Below are positions 32,769 to 42,433 of a stretch of DNA of 64,000 nt, piece by piece; the first letter of the stretch is position 1, and every line of letters starts with the position of its first letter. A program made the position numbers and the translations under genes. Under the pieces are notes generated by a model. That model was not told where the DNA came from, ran no database searches, and was given only the letters and a program-made list of their open reading frames with translations. Origin of the DNA: JAGVSR01 sp964589785 (lineage in GTDB: Bacteria > Pseudomonadota > Alphaproteobacteria > Rhizobiales > Hyphomicrobiaceae); assembly GCA_964589785.1 (NCBI GenBank), contig CAZPUQ010000006.1, positions 119,539-183,538 of the forward strand, read 5' to 3'.

Positions 32769-35668
32769 CAGCCGGCCTTCTGCGCTGCGCCGGCGGCGGG
32801 CTTCGGCTTGAGATGCGTGCGGATCGACTGGTGCGCGAGCGCGATCAGGATCAGCACCGTGGCGCCGAGCACGATCGACAGCACGCCCAGGTCGAACAGA
32901 AGCACGCTCGAGAGGTGCAGGTCGCCGATGACCGGCAGATGCAGGTCGACCGTCTGCGAGGTGAGGAACGGATACCCGGCCGCCCAGGCCGTCGCGCCAC
33001 AGGACAGGGCAAACAGGAAGCCGACCGCCATCCAGCGCAGCGGGAACACGCGGATGCGGTCCTCGACCCAGACGGCGCCGGCGGCCATATACTGCAGGAT
33101 AATGGCGACGGCGAGCGTCAGGCCGGCGACGAACCCGCCGCCCGGAAAGTCGTGTCCGCGCAGGAACAGATAGGCGGCGAGCGTGCCGATGACGGGGAAC
33201 ATGAGGCGCATGATGACCGAGGGAATGAGCAGATAGTCGGCAATGGTCTCGCCGGGATGCCGTTCCGGATGATCGATGTCGAACTCGTCCTGGATTCGCT
33301 TCTGTTCCGGGACCGCGACGCTCTCGGGGGCTGGCCGGAAGCGACGCAGCAGCGCATAGACGGCGAGCGCCGCGATGCACAGGACCGTGATCTCGCCGAG
33401 CGTGTCGAAGCCGCGGAAGTCGACGAGGATGACGTTCACGACGTTGCGTCCCCCGCCCTCGCTGTCCGCCCGTTCCAGGAAATATCCGGCGATGCCGTCG
33501 GCCGGCGGTGGGCGCGTCATCACCGCAAAGGCGACGAGCGCGAGCCCCGCGCCCACCACCAGAGCGATCGTCAGATCGACATAACGGCGCACGAGCGTCG
33601 ACCGTGCCGTCGGCGGCAGCCCCTCGCCGTAGCGCTTCGGCAGCCAGCGCAGGCCGAGAAGGATGAGCACCATCGTCACAACCTCGACCAGGAGCTGCGT
33701 CAAGGCGAGATCGGGCGCCGACAGATAGATGAACGTGATGCATGTCGCCAGGCCCGCGCCGCTCATCAGAATGAGGGCCGCCAGGCGGTGATATTTGGCC
33801 TGTTGGGCCGTCGCCAGCGCGCAAACGATACCGATGATCCAGACGAGCGCGAAGGCGATGTCGATGGGCGTGAGATGCAGCGTCTCCGGCAGCAGGCTTC
33901 GGCCGACGAGCGGCCAGGAGCCGGCGAGGAAAGCGACGCAGACGAGGACGCGCAGTTGGGGCTGCAGCCGGCGCGTTCCCAGCACGCCCACGAGGTATCG
34001 CGCGGAGGCGCCGATCCGGTCTTCGGGAACCTGATCGCCCTTCATCCGGCCCGCGAGCCCGAGGCGGTCGAGGCCATACCGGCGCAGCAGTGCATAGATG
34101 AGAGTGCCGCCGGCAAGCGCGATCACGCTCATGAGGACGGGAAGCGTAAACCCGTGCCAGACGGCGAGATCGAACTTGGGCGCCTCGGGTCCGAGCACGG
34201 CCGCCACGGCCACGTTGAGGAACGGGCCGATCGTGTAGTTGGGCACGATGCCGACGACCAGACAGACGACGACGAGAAGCTCGATCGGGAACCGCATCCA
34301 GTGGGGCGGCTCCTGCGGAGTCCGGGGCAGGCCGGTTGCGGGCGGCCCGAAGAACACGTCGCGGATGAAGCGCAAGGAGTAGGCGACGCTGAACATGGCG
34401 GCCAGCGTGGCGATGTAGGGCAGCGCATCGTCTACGAGCGACCCGTCATGCGTTTCGATCGTCTCCGCGAAGAACATCTCCTTGGAGAGGAAGCCGTTGA
34501 GGAGCGGCACACCGGCCATCGCTGCGGCGGCAACCATCGCCAGCGTCGCCGTCACCGGCATGAACTGATAGAGGCCGCTCAAGCGGCGGATGTCGCGCGT
34601 ACCCGTCTCGTGGTCGATGATGCCGACGGCCATGAACAGCGAGGCCTTGAACGTCGCATGGTTCAGCATGTGAAAGATGGCGGCCACGGTGGCGAGCGGC
34701 GAATCGAGGCCGAGAAGCAGCGTGATGAGTCCCAGGTGGCTGATCGTGGAGTAGGCGAGCACGCCCTTGAGGTCGTTCTGGAACATCGCCAGGAACGCGG
34801 CCGTGACAAAGGTGACGAGTCCCGCCGAGCCGACGATCCACAGCCAATAGTCTGTTCCTGCCAGCACCGGCCAGAGGCGCGCCAAGAGGAAAACCCCGGC
34901 TTTCACCATGGTCGCCGAATGCAGATAGGCCGAAACGGGCGTTGGCGCCGCCATGGCTCGCGGAAGCCAGAAATGAAACGGCATCTGGGCGCTCTTGGTC
35001 AGAGCGCCGAGCACGATGAGGACCAAAGCCGGAAGGTAGAGCGCGTGGGAGCGGACCACATCGCCGGCTGCGAGCACACGGTCGAGATCGTAGCTGCCGA
35101 CGATGTGTCCGAGGACGACGACCCCGGCAAAAAGACACAAGCCGCCGGCGCCCGTGACGATCAGCGCGACGCGGGCTCCGGACCGGGCTCCGGCCTCATG
35201 GTGCCAATAGCCGATGAGGAGGAACGAGAAGAAGCTGGTCAGCTCCCAGAAGAAGACCAACTGGATGAGATTGCCGGAAAGAACGATTCCGAGCATCGAT
35301 CCCATGAAGGCGAGCAGGAACGAGAAAAATCGCGGGACCGGATCGTCCGGCGACATGTAGTACCGCGCGTAGAGGAAGACCAGGAATCCGACGCCGGTGA
35401 TGAGAAGGCTGAAGACCCATGCGAACCCGTCGACCCGGATGACGAACGCCAGTCCGGCCGCGGGCACCCAGTCGATCTCCGAGCGCACGATGTGGCCGTC
35501 CGCGACCGCCGGGTATAGGAACGAGAGGAGGACGGCGAGCGACAGGGCGGTGCCGCCCGCCAGCCAAGCTTCCGCGTTCCGCGCGTTGGTTGGAAAGAAC
35601 GCGGCAACGAGGCTGGCGGCGAACGGAATGACGAGGATGGCGAGAAGGAGCGTCTCGGTCGATGGCAT
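32768..35668 (-). CDS. mrpA: Mrp cation/proton antiporter subunit A fused to subunit B (PhaAB type)
   Basis: This 966-residue protein carries the large antiporter core (residues 1 to about 600, NuoL-like), a linker of further helices including a DUF4040/MbhD-type segment (IYLSAPDLALTQLLVEVVTMVLILLGLRW), and a C-terminal MrpB domain with GHDFPGGGFVAGLTLAVAIILQYMA. Charged residues for proton transfer are visible: Glu142 in FFWELTSFF, Lys225 in LTKSAQMP, His250 and Lys256 in the SAYLHSATMVKAGVF segment. The mrpB unit is not separate but fused, the arrangement of group 2 (Pha/Mrp) operons common in Alphaproteobacteria. First gene of a six-gene operon that provides sodium or potassium/proton exchange for pH and salt stress. 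Confidence 0.94.
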   Translation of the reverse strand: MPSTETLLLAILVIPFAASLVAAFFPTNARNAEAWLAGGTALSLAVLLSFLYPAVADGHIVRSEIDWVPAAGLAFVIRVDGFAWVFSLLITGVGFLVFLYARYYMSPDDPVPRFFSFLLAFMGSMLGIVLSGNLIQLVFFWELTSFFSFLLIGYWHHEAGARSGARVALIVTGAGGLCLFAGVVVLGHIVGSYDLDRVLAAGDVVRSHALYLPALVLIVLGALTKSAQMPFHFWLPRAMAAPTPVSAYLHSATMVKAGVFLLARLWPVLAGTDYWLWIVGSAGLVTFVTAAFLAMFQNDLKGVLAYSTISHLGLITLLLGLDSPLATVAAIFHMLNHATFKASLFMAVGIIDHETGTRDIRRLSGLYQFMPVTATLAMVAAAAMAGVPLLNGFLSKEMFFAETIETHDGSLVDDALPYIATLAAMFSVAYSLRFIRDVFFGPPATGLPRTPQEPPHWMRFPIELLVVVCLVVGIVPNYTIGPFLNVAVAAVLGPEAPKFDLAVWHGFTLPVLMSVIALAGGTLIYALLRRYGLDRLGLAGRMKGDQVPEDRIGASARYLVGVLGTRRLQPQLRVLVCVAFLAGSWPLVGRSLLPETLHLTPIDIAFALVWIIGIVCALATAQQAKYHRLAALILMSGAGLATCITFIYLSAPDLALTQLLVEVVTMVLILLGLRWLPKRYGEGLPPTARSTLVRRYVDLTIALVVGAGLALVAFAVMTRPPPADGIAGYFLERADSEGGGRNVVNVILVDFRGFDTLGEITVLCIAALAVYALLRRFRPAPESVAVPEQKRIQDEFDIDHPERHPGETIADYLLIPSVIMRLMFPVIGTLAAYLFLRGHDFPGGGFVAGLTLAVAIILQYMAAGAVWVEDRIRVFPLRWMAVGFLFALSCGATAWAAGYPFLTSQTVDLHLPVIGDLHLSSVLLFDLGVLSIVLGATVLILIALAHQSIRTHLKPKPAAGAAQKAG

Positions 35669-35936
35669 CTACAGGTCAAACCTTCTCCGGTCGCGGAAGG
35701 AAGCGGGCGTGTTGGCGTGGCTCGAGCGGCCAGAATATCGATTTCCGGCGTGCGCAAAACCGGGCTGCTGCGCTTTTCCGAAGAAATTCGGGCGTGTTCG
35801 GATATGGCCGCATGCCGGCGGCCTGCGCTCGGGGCCGATCGTCTCGTCGGTTGCAGAAAGACCGGCATGGCCGCGCCGTCCACTACGTAGGACGACGAGG
35901 TTGCGGGCTTGAGCGCGTCTTTCGCGTGGCGCGCTC

Positions 35937-36800
35937 TCAAGTCTGTCCGAGAGGCGCTCGGCAGCCGGCAAGCAGCGGCCGGCCGACATAGCCGTCGAGC
36001 TCGCCCCGCCACCACAGGCGCACGGGCTCGATGAAGCTGATGTGGCGGCCGCCGTTCGCGGGGTCGCGGTAGCGGGGATCATACCGCCACAAGCGCCACG
36101 CGCAGAGATAGCGCAGGCGTGCAACCCCGCACCCCTGCATGATGGAGCGAACGCCCGGCACGCTCCGCATCATCGCCGCTGCGGCCCGATGCAGGCTCCC
36201 GAACGTCCTCCAGTACCACTTTCCGAAGAGGACGTCCGCAGCGCCGACCCACAGTCGCCGCACCACCGGCACCAGGAACGCGATCGGAAACAGGATCAAT
36301 GCAACATGCAGGTAGACCTGGCTGGCGATGAGGGCCACGACGGCGAGGAGCTTGGCGAGAAGCGGAAGGTCGTGCCATTTCTGGCGTGCAACCTGAACGC
36401 CGGCGTGCGCCTTGCCGCGCCAGCCGCGCGCCCGGCTGACGGTGACGTCGCTGACGACGACACTCGCCGCATAGCCAAGTCCCACCCCCGTCGCCGCCCC
36501 GGCGATCCGTGACAGGCGGCGCAAGCCGACGCCCCGCGCCAGGAGCTGCACGAGGCCGCCCATGGCGCGAATGAGTCCATTGGCGAGCAGCACAAGGCCG
36601 TTCCAAACGAAGCGTGCCGCCGCTCCCAGGGCATCCATTCCGGTCAGCGCGTAAATGGCTGCGAAGGACACCACCACGAGAACCGCAAACGTCGCATACC
36701 ATCCCCGGCCCTTTCTCGCTCCCACCCTTGCCGCCGATCGATGTCCGTCAGGCACGCACCCGACAGAAAAAGCGGCCGCCGCCTGCGCCACGTCTGCCAT
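35937..36800 (-). CDS. Membrane protein of unknown function
   Basis: This 287-residue protein has hydrophobic segments at about 33-53, 63-88, 100-118 and 147-182, and a basic, soluble C-terminal 100 residues rich in Arg and Trp (KWYWRTFGSLHRAA, then RYLCAWRLWRYDPRYRDP). No recognised family. The ATG at 36798-36800 has GGAG about 8 bases upstream; the open frame extends further but has no supporting features. It is convergent with nothing on its left (a 268-base gap to mrpA, same strand) and divergent from the L,D-transpeptidase. Its function is unknown; two membrane helix pairs with a cytoplasmic tail is the most likely topology. Confidence 0.65.
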   Translation of the reverse strand: MADVAQAAAAFSVGCVPDGHRSAARVGARKGRGWYATFAVLVVVSFAAIYALTGMDALGAAARFVWNGLVLLANGLIRAMGGLVQLLARGVGLRRLSRIAGAATGVGLGYAASVVVSDVTVSRARGWRGKAHAGVQVARQKWHDLPLLAKLLAVVALIASQVYLHVALILFPIAFLVPVVRRLWVGAADVLFGKWYWRTFGSLHRAAAAMMRSVPGVRSIMQGCGVARLRYLCAWRLWRYDPRYRDPANGGRHISFIEPVRLWWRGELDGYVGRPLLAGCRAPLGQT

Positions 36801-37037
36801 GTGCCCCTCTCCCCCGTCGCCGCCCGAGGCCTTCTTTAGCCGTACCGCATCGCCCTCGCCATGCTCCCGGTGCATCGGCCCACAGCACATCGGTTGAGGC
36901 CATTTGCGATCGGGACGGGGCGCAACCGCCGGTGGTGGCGGACTGATCGAAATCGGCTGCAACGCCTGTGACCGGAGCGCACAGTCGTGGCAGTATGGAG
37001 GCCGCCGAAACGGTAAATGGGATGGGGTTGGGGCTCG

Positions 37038-38678
37038 ATGGTCTTCCGGTTTATCGATCAGCGGGCGCCGCGCGCCCTCGCGGCGGCGCTCGCACTCATG
37101 CTGTGTGCGGCCGCGCTGCCTCCGGCGGCCTCGGCCGAGACACCGGAGCCCGATGCCGTCCTCAAAGCGCGTATCGATGCGCTCGCCGGGCCGGCCGGGC
37201 GGACGGTCGCCGGCCTCAACATCGCAGGCCACGAGTTCCTTCCCAAGCTCTATGCCGCGCTCGGCTATCAGCCGGTCTGGACAGCGGCGAATGTCGCGGC
37301 ACTGTCCGAGGCGATCGCCCGAAGCTGGGAAGACGGTCTGCTCCCCTCAGACTTCCACGCGGACTACGTCAAGGCGGCGGCCAAGACCGCAACGGCGCCG
37401 AGCGATGCCGAGCGCGAGATCGTTCTGAGCGATGCACTGGCGCGGCTGCTCTATCAGCTCTACTTCGGCAAAGTGCTGCCGAACGGGCTCGACCCGAACT
37501 GGAACTTCGCGCGCCCGATTCTGGCCGATGATGCGGCCACGATCGTCGCGATGGCGCTCAAGGCGGGCGATATCGCGGGGCTCGTCGACAAGCTGAGCCT
37601 GAAGCATCCGCTTTATATCGAGCTCAAGGCGTTGCTGCAGCAGTACACCCAGTACGATGCCTCGGGCGGCTGGCCCAAGATTCCCGATGGTCCGCCGTTG
37701 AAACCTGGACAAAGCGATCCGCGCATCGCCGTCCTGCGCGACCGGCTGAAGGTCACCGGAGAGTGGCAGCAGGGGGGCGCAATCGAGTCGCCCCAGGTCT
37801 ACGATCCAAGCCTGGCCGATGCGGTGGAGACCTTCCAGGCCTCCAACGGCCTCGATCCGGATGGCGTTCTCGGACCCGGCACGCTGGCCGCTCTCAACGT
37901 GACGGCCGCGGAGCGCATCGATCAAATCCGAGCCAACCTCGAGCGCGGCCGGTGGCTGCTGCGGACGATGGGTCCCGAGGCCGTGATCGTGAATGTCGCG
38001 GGATTCTACCTCCACGCCTTCCTGAAGGGCGAGAAAGTCTGGACGACGCGCGTCATCGTCGGCCAGTCGTATACCAAGACGCCGATCTTCACCGAGCCCA
38101 TGAAGACGGTCGTCCTCAACCCCGATTGGACGGTGCCGCAGAGCATCGTGCGCAAGGAGATCGTGCCAAAGGCCTTGGCCAATCCGGGCTATCTCGCAGC
38201 GGGCAACTACTACCTGGCCGACGGGTCCGGCAGGCCCGTGGGCGGGGTCGATCTTGCGGCCTATACGCCGGCGAGCTTCCCCTACAGGGTCGTGCAGCGG
38301 CCGGGCACCAAGAACGCGCTGGGGCGGGTGAAGTTTCTTTTTCCCAACAAGTACTCGGTCTATCTGCACGATACCCCGAGCCGGCAGCTTTTCGACAAAG
38401 CGGGGCGCACCTTCAGCCACGGCTGCATTCGCACCGAGGATCCGTTGAAGCTCGCGGAGATCATTCTCGGGGATCGGCTCGGCTGGACCCGCGCCAAGAT
38501 CGACGAGATCGTGGCCACGGGCAAGCAGCAGGCGATCGGCCTGCCGACGCCGCTGCCCGTGCTGATCCTCTATTGGACGGTCGATCCCTCGCCGGTCGGC
38601 GGCGCCTCGTTTCACCGCGATGTGTATGGCCGCGACGCCCGGCTCATCAAGGCGCTGAATGCGCCCTTTAAGCCGTGA
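37038..38678 (+). CDS. Exported L,D-transpeptidase (YcbB/LdtD-like)
   Basis: This 546-residue periplasmic enzyme has a signal peptide (about 1-33) and a helical scaffold domain. A peptidoglycan-binding type 1 segment (DAVETFQASNGLDPDGVLGPGTLAALN) lies around 252-280, and the YkuD catalytic domain follows from about 310. The catalytic motif is HGCIR with Cys463 (SHGCIRTEDP). YcbB-type enzymes form 3-3 cross-links in peptidoglycan and are insensitive to most beta-lactams except carbapenems. The ATG at 37038 sits after a GGGGC stretch; an earlier ATG at 37017 would add 7 residues. The long gap in the catalytic domain is typical of the YcbB capping loop. Confidence 0.92.
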   Translation: MVFRFIDQRAPRALAAALALMLCAAALPPAASAETPEPDAVLKARIDALAGPAGRTVAGLNIAGHEFLPKLYAALGYQPVWTAANVAALSEAIARSWEDGLLPSDFHADYVKAAAKTATAPSDAEREIVLSDALARLLYQLYFGKVLPNGLDPNWNFARPILADDAATIVAMALKAGDIAGLVDKLSLKHPLYIELKALLQQYTQYDASGGWPKIPDGPPLKPGQSDPRIAVLRDRLKVTGEWQQGGAIESPQVYDPSLADAVETFQASNGLDPDGVLGPGTLAALNVTAAERIDQIRANLERGRWLLRTMGPEAVIVNVAGFYLHAFLKGEKVWTTRVIVGQSYTKTPIFTEPMKTVVLNPDWTVPQSIVRKEIVPKALANPGYLAAGNYYLADGSGRPVGGVDLAAYTPASFPYRVVQRPGTKNALGRVKFLFPNKYSVYLHDTPSRQLFDKAGRTFSHGCIRTEDPLKLAEIILGDRLGWTRAKIDEIVATGKQQAIGLPTPLPVLILYWTVDPSPVGGASFHRDVYGRDARLIKALNAPFKP

Positions 38679-38743
38679 AGCCGGTCGGCTCGGCAAGAGC
38701 TGCGCGTATCGCGACTCCGGCGTGAGATTTGCTATTCTGCGGG

Positions 38744-39535
38744 ATGTCGTCTGCGCCGGCCGCCCCGAAGCTGGGCGAGACGGGTTTGCATTCTGATTTG
38801 ACCACGGCCGCGGAGGCGCCTTTGGGCAGTATCGACTTCAGCTCCTGGCAGGGCCTGCTGGCAACCGTGATCGGGCTGTCCCTCGTCACGCTCATCGGCG
38901 TCGGCATCCGCCTCCTGATGATGGTCACCATCCAGCAGCGCCGGGAGCGCCTCAATCGCCAGATCAACGAGCGCCTGCGCACGCTGATTGCGGCCTACAA
39001 GACGCTCGGCGGCTCGTTCACCGGCGATCTGGCCGTCGATCCGCGGCATCTGCGCGATGTCAGGCGGCGCGACGACCCGGGCACGACGGCCGGGGACGTG
39101 GAAACGGCCCTGAACGCGAGCACCGGAGGCGCCGGCCAGTCGGAGCGCGCGCGGCGCATCCGCGATGCGGTCGAGGCGGCCTTGTCGGACATCATCCTGC
39201 TCGGCACCGAACAGCATGTCCGCCTGGCGGAACGTGCGGCGCGCGAGCTCGTGGCCGGGCGTCGCGTCGAGACGCATGAGCTCGTCGCCTCGCTGCGCGA
39301 CTTCATTCGCGAGGCGCTCGACCTCGATCCCATCCCGCCCGATCTCGTCATTCCGATGCAGGGCCCGACCCGGCCGTCGGGTGCCGGAGGCCGTGGCCGG
39401 GATGAGGGCCGCCAAGGTGGTGGCGGACGCGGAGCTGCCACGGGGATGGGCGGGGGCATGGGCGGCGGCATGGTCATGGGCGTCGGGATGGGCAGCGACG
39501 CCGAGGAGCCGTCCTCGCCGGTCGATCGCTCCTGA
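38744..39535 (+). CDS. Membrane-anchored helical protein with Gly/Met-rich tail, unknown function
   Basis: This 263-residue protein has a short N-terminal region, one membrane helix at about 37-61 and a charged helical cytoplasmic domain (RRERLNRQINERLRTLIAAYKTL and following). The C-terminal 50 residues are dominated by Gly, Met and Arg (GMGGGMGGGMVMGVGMG). No family is recognised. Start ATG at 38744-38746, with a GCGGG stretch before it; a TTG 15 bases upstream is less likely. It follows the L,D-transpeptidase by 65 bases on the same strand, so shared transcription and a link to the cell envelope are possible. Confidence 0.6.
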   Translation: MSSAPAAPKLGETGLHSDLTTAAEAPLGSIDFSSWQGLLATVIGLSLVTLIGVGIRLLMMVTIQQRRERLNRQINERLRTLIAAYKTLGGSFTGDLAVDPRHLRDVRRRDDPGTTAGDVETALNASTGGAGQSERARRIRDAVEAALSDIILLGTEQHVRLAERAARELVAGRRVETHELVASLRDFIREALDLDPIPPDLVIPMQGPTRPSGAGGRGRDEGRQGGGGRGAATGMGGGMGGGMVMGVGMGSDAEEPSSPVDRS

Positions 39536-39674
39536 GCATTGATCGCGTACGCCTCGACGCCGACGAGCAGCGCGGCTCACTTGATCGAGGCCAAGTCAGC
39601 CCTGCGATCCCGTGAAACGGACCGGAACAATAGGCAATGATGATCGGGAGCTCGCTCCTGGTCGCCGGTAAATG

Positions 39675-39703
39675 ATTGGAAAATTCGCCTATCGTCCAAT
39701 AGG
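39675..39703. promoter_or_regulatory. Overlapping dyads upstream of the PQQ dehydrogenase gene
   Basis: ATTGGA at 39675-39680 pairs with TCCAAT at 39695-39700, and CCTAT at 39688-39692 pairs with ATAGG at 39699-39703. They lie about 80-105 bases upstream of the start at 39782 in an AT-richer patch and could be an operator for a regulator of the operon. Confidence 0.3.
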
Positions 39704-39781
39704 ACCTGCGCCTTGCTTCGACTGTTCTCTCGCGTCCACAGGCGGCGAAAGAGATCGCCTGGTACCTTAGGGAGCAAACGA

Positions 39782-41680
39782 ATGACATCGAGAACGTTTC
39801 GGCCGCTCAGAGCATCGCTTCTGGGGGCAACGGCGACCTTGTCTCTCGCCGCCGGCGCTCCGCATTTCGCCGCGCTGGCCGACGCCGGCGCCAAAGGCGT
39901 CACATGGGAAGATATCCTCAACGATGAGAAGACGACCGGCGATGTGGTGAACTGGGGCATGGGCGTGCGCAATCATCGCTACAGCATGCTCGATCAGATC
40001 AACGTCAGCAACGTCGAGCGGATGAAGCCGTCCTGGTCCTTCTCGTTCGGCGACGAGAAGCAGCGGGGGCAGGAGACACAGGCGCTCGTGCATGACGGCG
40101 TCATCTACGTCACGGCGTCCTATTCGCGCGCTTTCGCGCTCGATGCCAAGACGGGCAAGAGGCTCTGGAGCTATTCGCACCGGCTGCCGGACGACATCCG
40201 TCCCTGCTGTGACGTCGTCAATCGCGGCGGCGCGCTCTACGGCGACAAGTTCTTCATGGGCACGCTCGATGCCGGCATCGTGGCGCTCGACAGGAAGACG
40301 GGCAAGCAGGTCTGGTTCGAGAAGTTCGAGGACCACACGGCCGGCTACACGATGACCGGTGCCCCGAACATCATCAAGGATCAGAAGACGGGCAAGGTGC
40401 TCCTCATCCACGGCTCCTCGGGCGACGAGTTCGGCGTCGTCGGCCGCTTGTATGCGCGCGATCCCGACACCGGCAAGGAAATCTGGATGCGGCCGCTCGT
40501 CGAGGGGCACGTGGGCCGCCTCAACGGCAAGGAGTCCTCGCCCACCGGCGATCCCAAGGCGCCCTCGTGGCCGAACAACAAGGACGGCCAGAAGGTCGAG
40601 GCGTGGAACCACGGCGGCGGCGCGCCCTGGCAGTCGGCGACCTATGACGAAAAGACCAACACCATCGTCATCGGCACGGGCAACCCCGCCCCGTGGAACC
40701 ACCACTATCGCTCGGGTCCCAACGGCGACTGGAAGCCGTACGACAGCCTCTACACGTCGGGGCAGGTCTACATCGAGCCGTCCACGGGCGAGCCGGTCGG
40801 CTTCTTCCAGCACACGCCGAACGATGCCTGGGACTACTCGGGCAACAACCCCATCACGCTGTTCGAGATGGAGAAGGACGGCAAGACGGTCCGCGCCGGC
40901 GCGCACGCCGACCGCAACGGCTTCCTGTTCATCACCGATCTCGACAAGCTGACGGCTCGCGACGGCAAGATCTCCAAGCAGGCCGGCGGCGCTCTCGGCA
41001 TCTATCCGATGGTGCGGGACATCTCCTGGGCGACCGGCTGGGATCTCGCGACGGGCCGGCCGAACGAGGTCGAAGGGCAGCGCCCGCCCAAGCCCGCGGA
41101 GGGCGAGGCGAAGGGCAAGTCCATCAAGGTGACGCCGAACTTCCTCGGCGGCACGAACTGGATGCCGATGGCTTACAGCCAGGACACCAAGCTCTTCTAT
41201 ATCCCGACCAACGACTGGACCGAGGACTACTGGACCGAGAACGTGACCTACAAGAAGGGCGCGGCCTATCTCGGGCAGGGGTTCCGCATCCACCGTCTGT
41301 TCGATACCCACATCGGTGCGCTGCGCGCCATGGATCCCGCTACCGGCAAGATCGTGTGGGAGCACCTGGAGCCCATGCCCTTGTGGGCGGGCGTGCTGAC
41401 GACGAAGGGCGGGCTCGTCTTCACCGGCACGAGCGACGGCTACGTGAAGGCGTTCGACGCCAAGACGGGCAAGGAGCTGTGGAAGTTCCAGACCGGATCG
41501 GGGGTCGTGTCGCAGCCCGTGACCTGGGAGATGGACGGCCGGCAGTACATCGGGCTTGCCTCGGGCTACGGCGGGGCCGTTCCACTGTGGGGCGGCGACA
41601 TGGCCGACCAGACCAAGTCGGTGAGCCAGGGCGGCTCGTTCTGGGTCTTTGAGGTGCCGCAGACGACGGCCGCCAACTGA
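39782..41680 (+). CDS. PQQ-dependent alcohol dehydrogenase (quinoprotein, ExaA-like)
   Basis: This 632-residue periplasmic enzyme begins with a signal peptide (1-34) and then forms an eight-bladed beta propeller with repeated DAKTGKxLW blades. The adjacent cysteines Cys142-Cys143 in RPCCDVVNRG match the vicinal disulfide over PQQ. The catalytic aspartate is Asp351 in DAWDYSGNN. The residue two positions later is Ser353, not aspartate, which points to the calcium-type rather than lanthanide-type of these enzymes. It oxidises alcohols and passes electrons to a cytochrome c, which is encoded four genes downstream. GGGAG is 8 bases upstream of the ATG. Substrate range is not readable from sequence. 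Confidence 0.93.
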   Translation: MTSRTFRPLRASLLGATATLSLAAGAPHFAALADAGAKGVTWEDILNDEKTTGDVVNWGMGVRNHRYSMLDQINVSNVERMKPSWSFSFGDEKQRGQETQALVHDGVIYVTASYSRAFALDAKTGKRLWSYSHRLPDDIRPCCDVVNRGGALYGDKFFMGTLDAGIVALDRKTGKQVWFEKFEDHTAGYTMTGAPNIIKDQKTGKVLLIHGSSGDEFGVVGRLYARDPDTGKEIWMRPLVEGHVGRLNGKESSPTGDPKAPSWPNNKDGQKVEAWNHGGGAPWQSATYDEKTNTIVIGTGNPAPWNHHYRSGPNGDWKPYDSLYTSGQVYIEPSTGEPVGFFQHTPNDAWDYSGNNPITLFEMEKDGKTVRAGAHADRNGFLFITDLDKLTARDGKISKQAGGALGIYPMVRDISWATGWDLATGRPNEVEGQRPPKPAEGEAKGKSIKVTPNFLGGTNWMPMAYSQDTKLFYIPTNDWTEDYWTENVTYKKGAAYLGQGFRIHRLFDTHIGALRAMDPATGKIVWEHLEPMPLWAGVLTTKGGLVFTGTSDGYVKAFDAKTGKELWKFQTGSGVVSQPVTWEMDGRQYIGLASGYGGAVPLWGGDMADQTKSVSQGGSFWVFEVPQTTAAN

Positions 41681-41755
41681 CCACGCTGACCGAAGGGAGG
41701 CGGCGGCGTACCGGCCGCTGTCTCCCTTCCGACCATCCCTCAGGAGGTTGCGACC

Positions 41756-42433
41756 ATGCGGAAGCGCCGCGTCGACGGGGCGTTAGCGGCCGTGCTCGTG
41801 TGCACGGCCTTGGCGGGCGGCGAGGCGATGGGCCAGAGCTATCCCGTCATCATCAACAAGGAGGAGCGGCCCAGCCCCTGGATCGTCAACGGCTGCACCA
41901 TCGCGCCGAAGACCTCCTGCGAGGGCGCCGACCTCAGACATGCCGATCTGAAGGACGCCAATCTGGAAGGCGCCAACCTGAAGGGGGCCAAGCTGGCGCG
42001 CGCCGATCTTCGGCACGCCAATCTGCAGCGGGCGAACCTGGAAGGCGCGAACCTCGACGGCGCGGATCTCAAGATCGCGTTCCTCGGCGCAGCCAGCTTC
42101 GCGCATGCCTCGCTGATCGGGGCAGATCTCTCCTTCGTGCGCATGACCAAGGCCGATTTCAGATCGGCGAACCTGACCGCCGCGACGCTCGAGAAGGCGA
42201 TGGCGAAGCGGGTGGACTTCAGCAATGCGACGTTTGTGAATACGGATTTGCAGGAGACCAAGCTCTACGAGGCAAATCTCAGCAACGCGACGTTCGAAGG
42301 CGTCAAGGTCCGCTTCGCCATCTTCCAGGACGCGTTCATGGAGGGCTGCGCGGGGTGCCCGCATGCATGGCAGCACGGCACCCACGTGTGGGAGGAAGAT
42401 CCCTCGAAGTGGGAGCCAGCCGCAGTCCGATGA
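41756..42433 (+). CDS. Exported pentapeptide-repeat protein
   Basis: This 225-residue protein has a signal peptide (about 1-26), then about 25 pentapeptide repeats of the A(D/N)LxxA type from residue 57 to 185, forming a right-handed beta helix, and a short C-terminal stretch with two cysteines (CAGC). The protein is predicted periplasmic. Its partner role in the PQQ operon is unknown; beta helices often bind other proteins. It follows the dehydrogenase by 75 bases and overlaps the next gene by 4. Confidence 0.87.
   Translation: MRKRRVDGALAAVLVCTALAGGEAMGQSYPVIINKEERPSPWIVNGCTIAPKTSCEGADLRHADLKDANLEGANLKGAKLARADLRHANLQRANLEGANLDGADLKIAFLGAASFAHASLIGADLSFVRMTKADFRSANLTAATLEKAMAKRVDFSNATFVNTDLQETKLYEANLSNATFEGVKVRFAIFQDAFMEGCAGCPHAWQHGTHVWEEDPSKWEPAAVR

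Noticed and set aside
32813..35518. Plus-strand open frame of 901 codons
   Set aside because: Antisense to mrpAB. The translation is almost all Arg, Glu, Gln, Asp and His, the mirror of membrane-protein codons in high-GC DNA.
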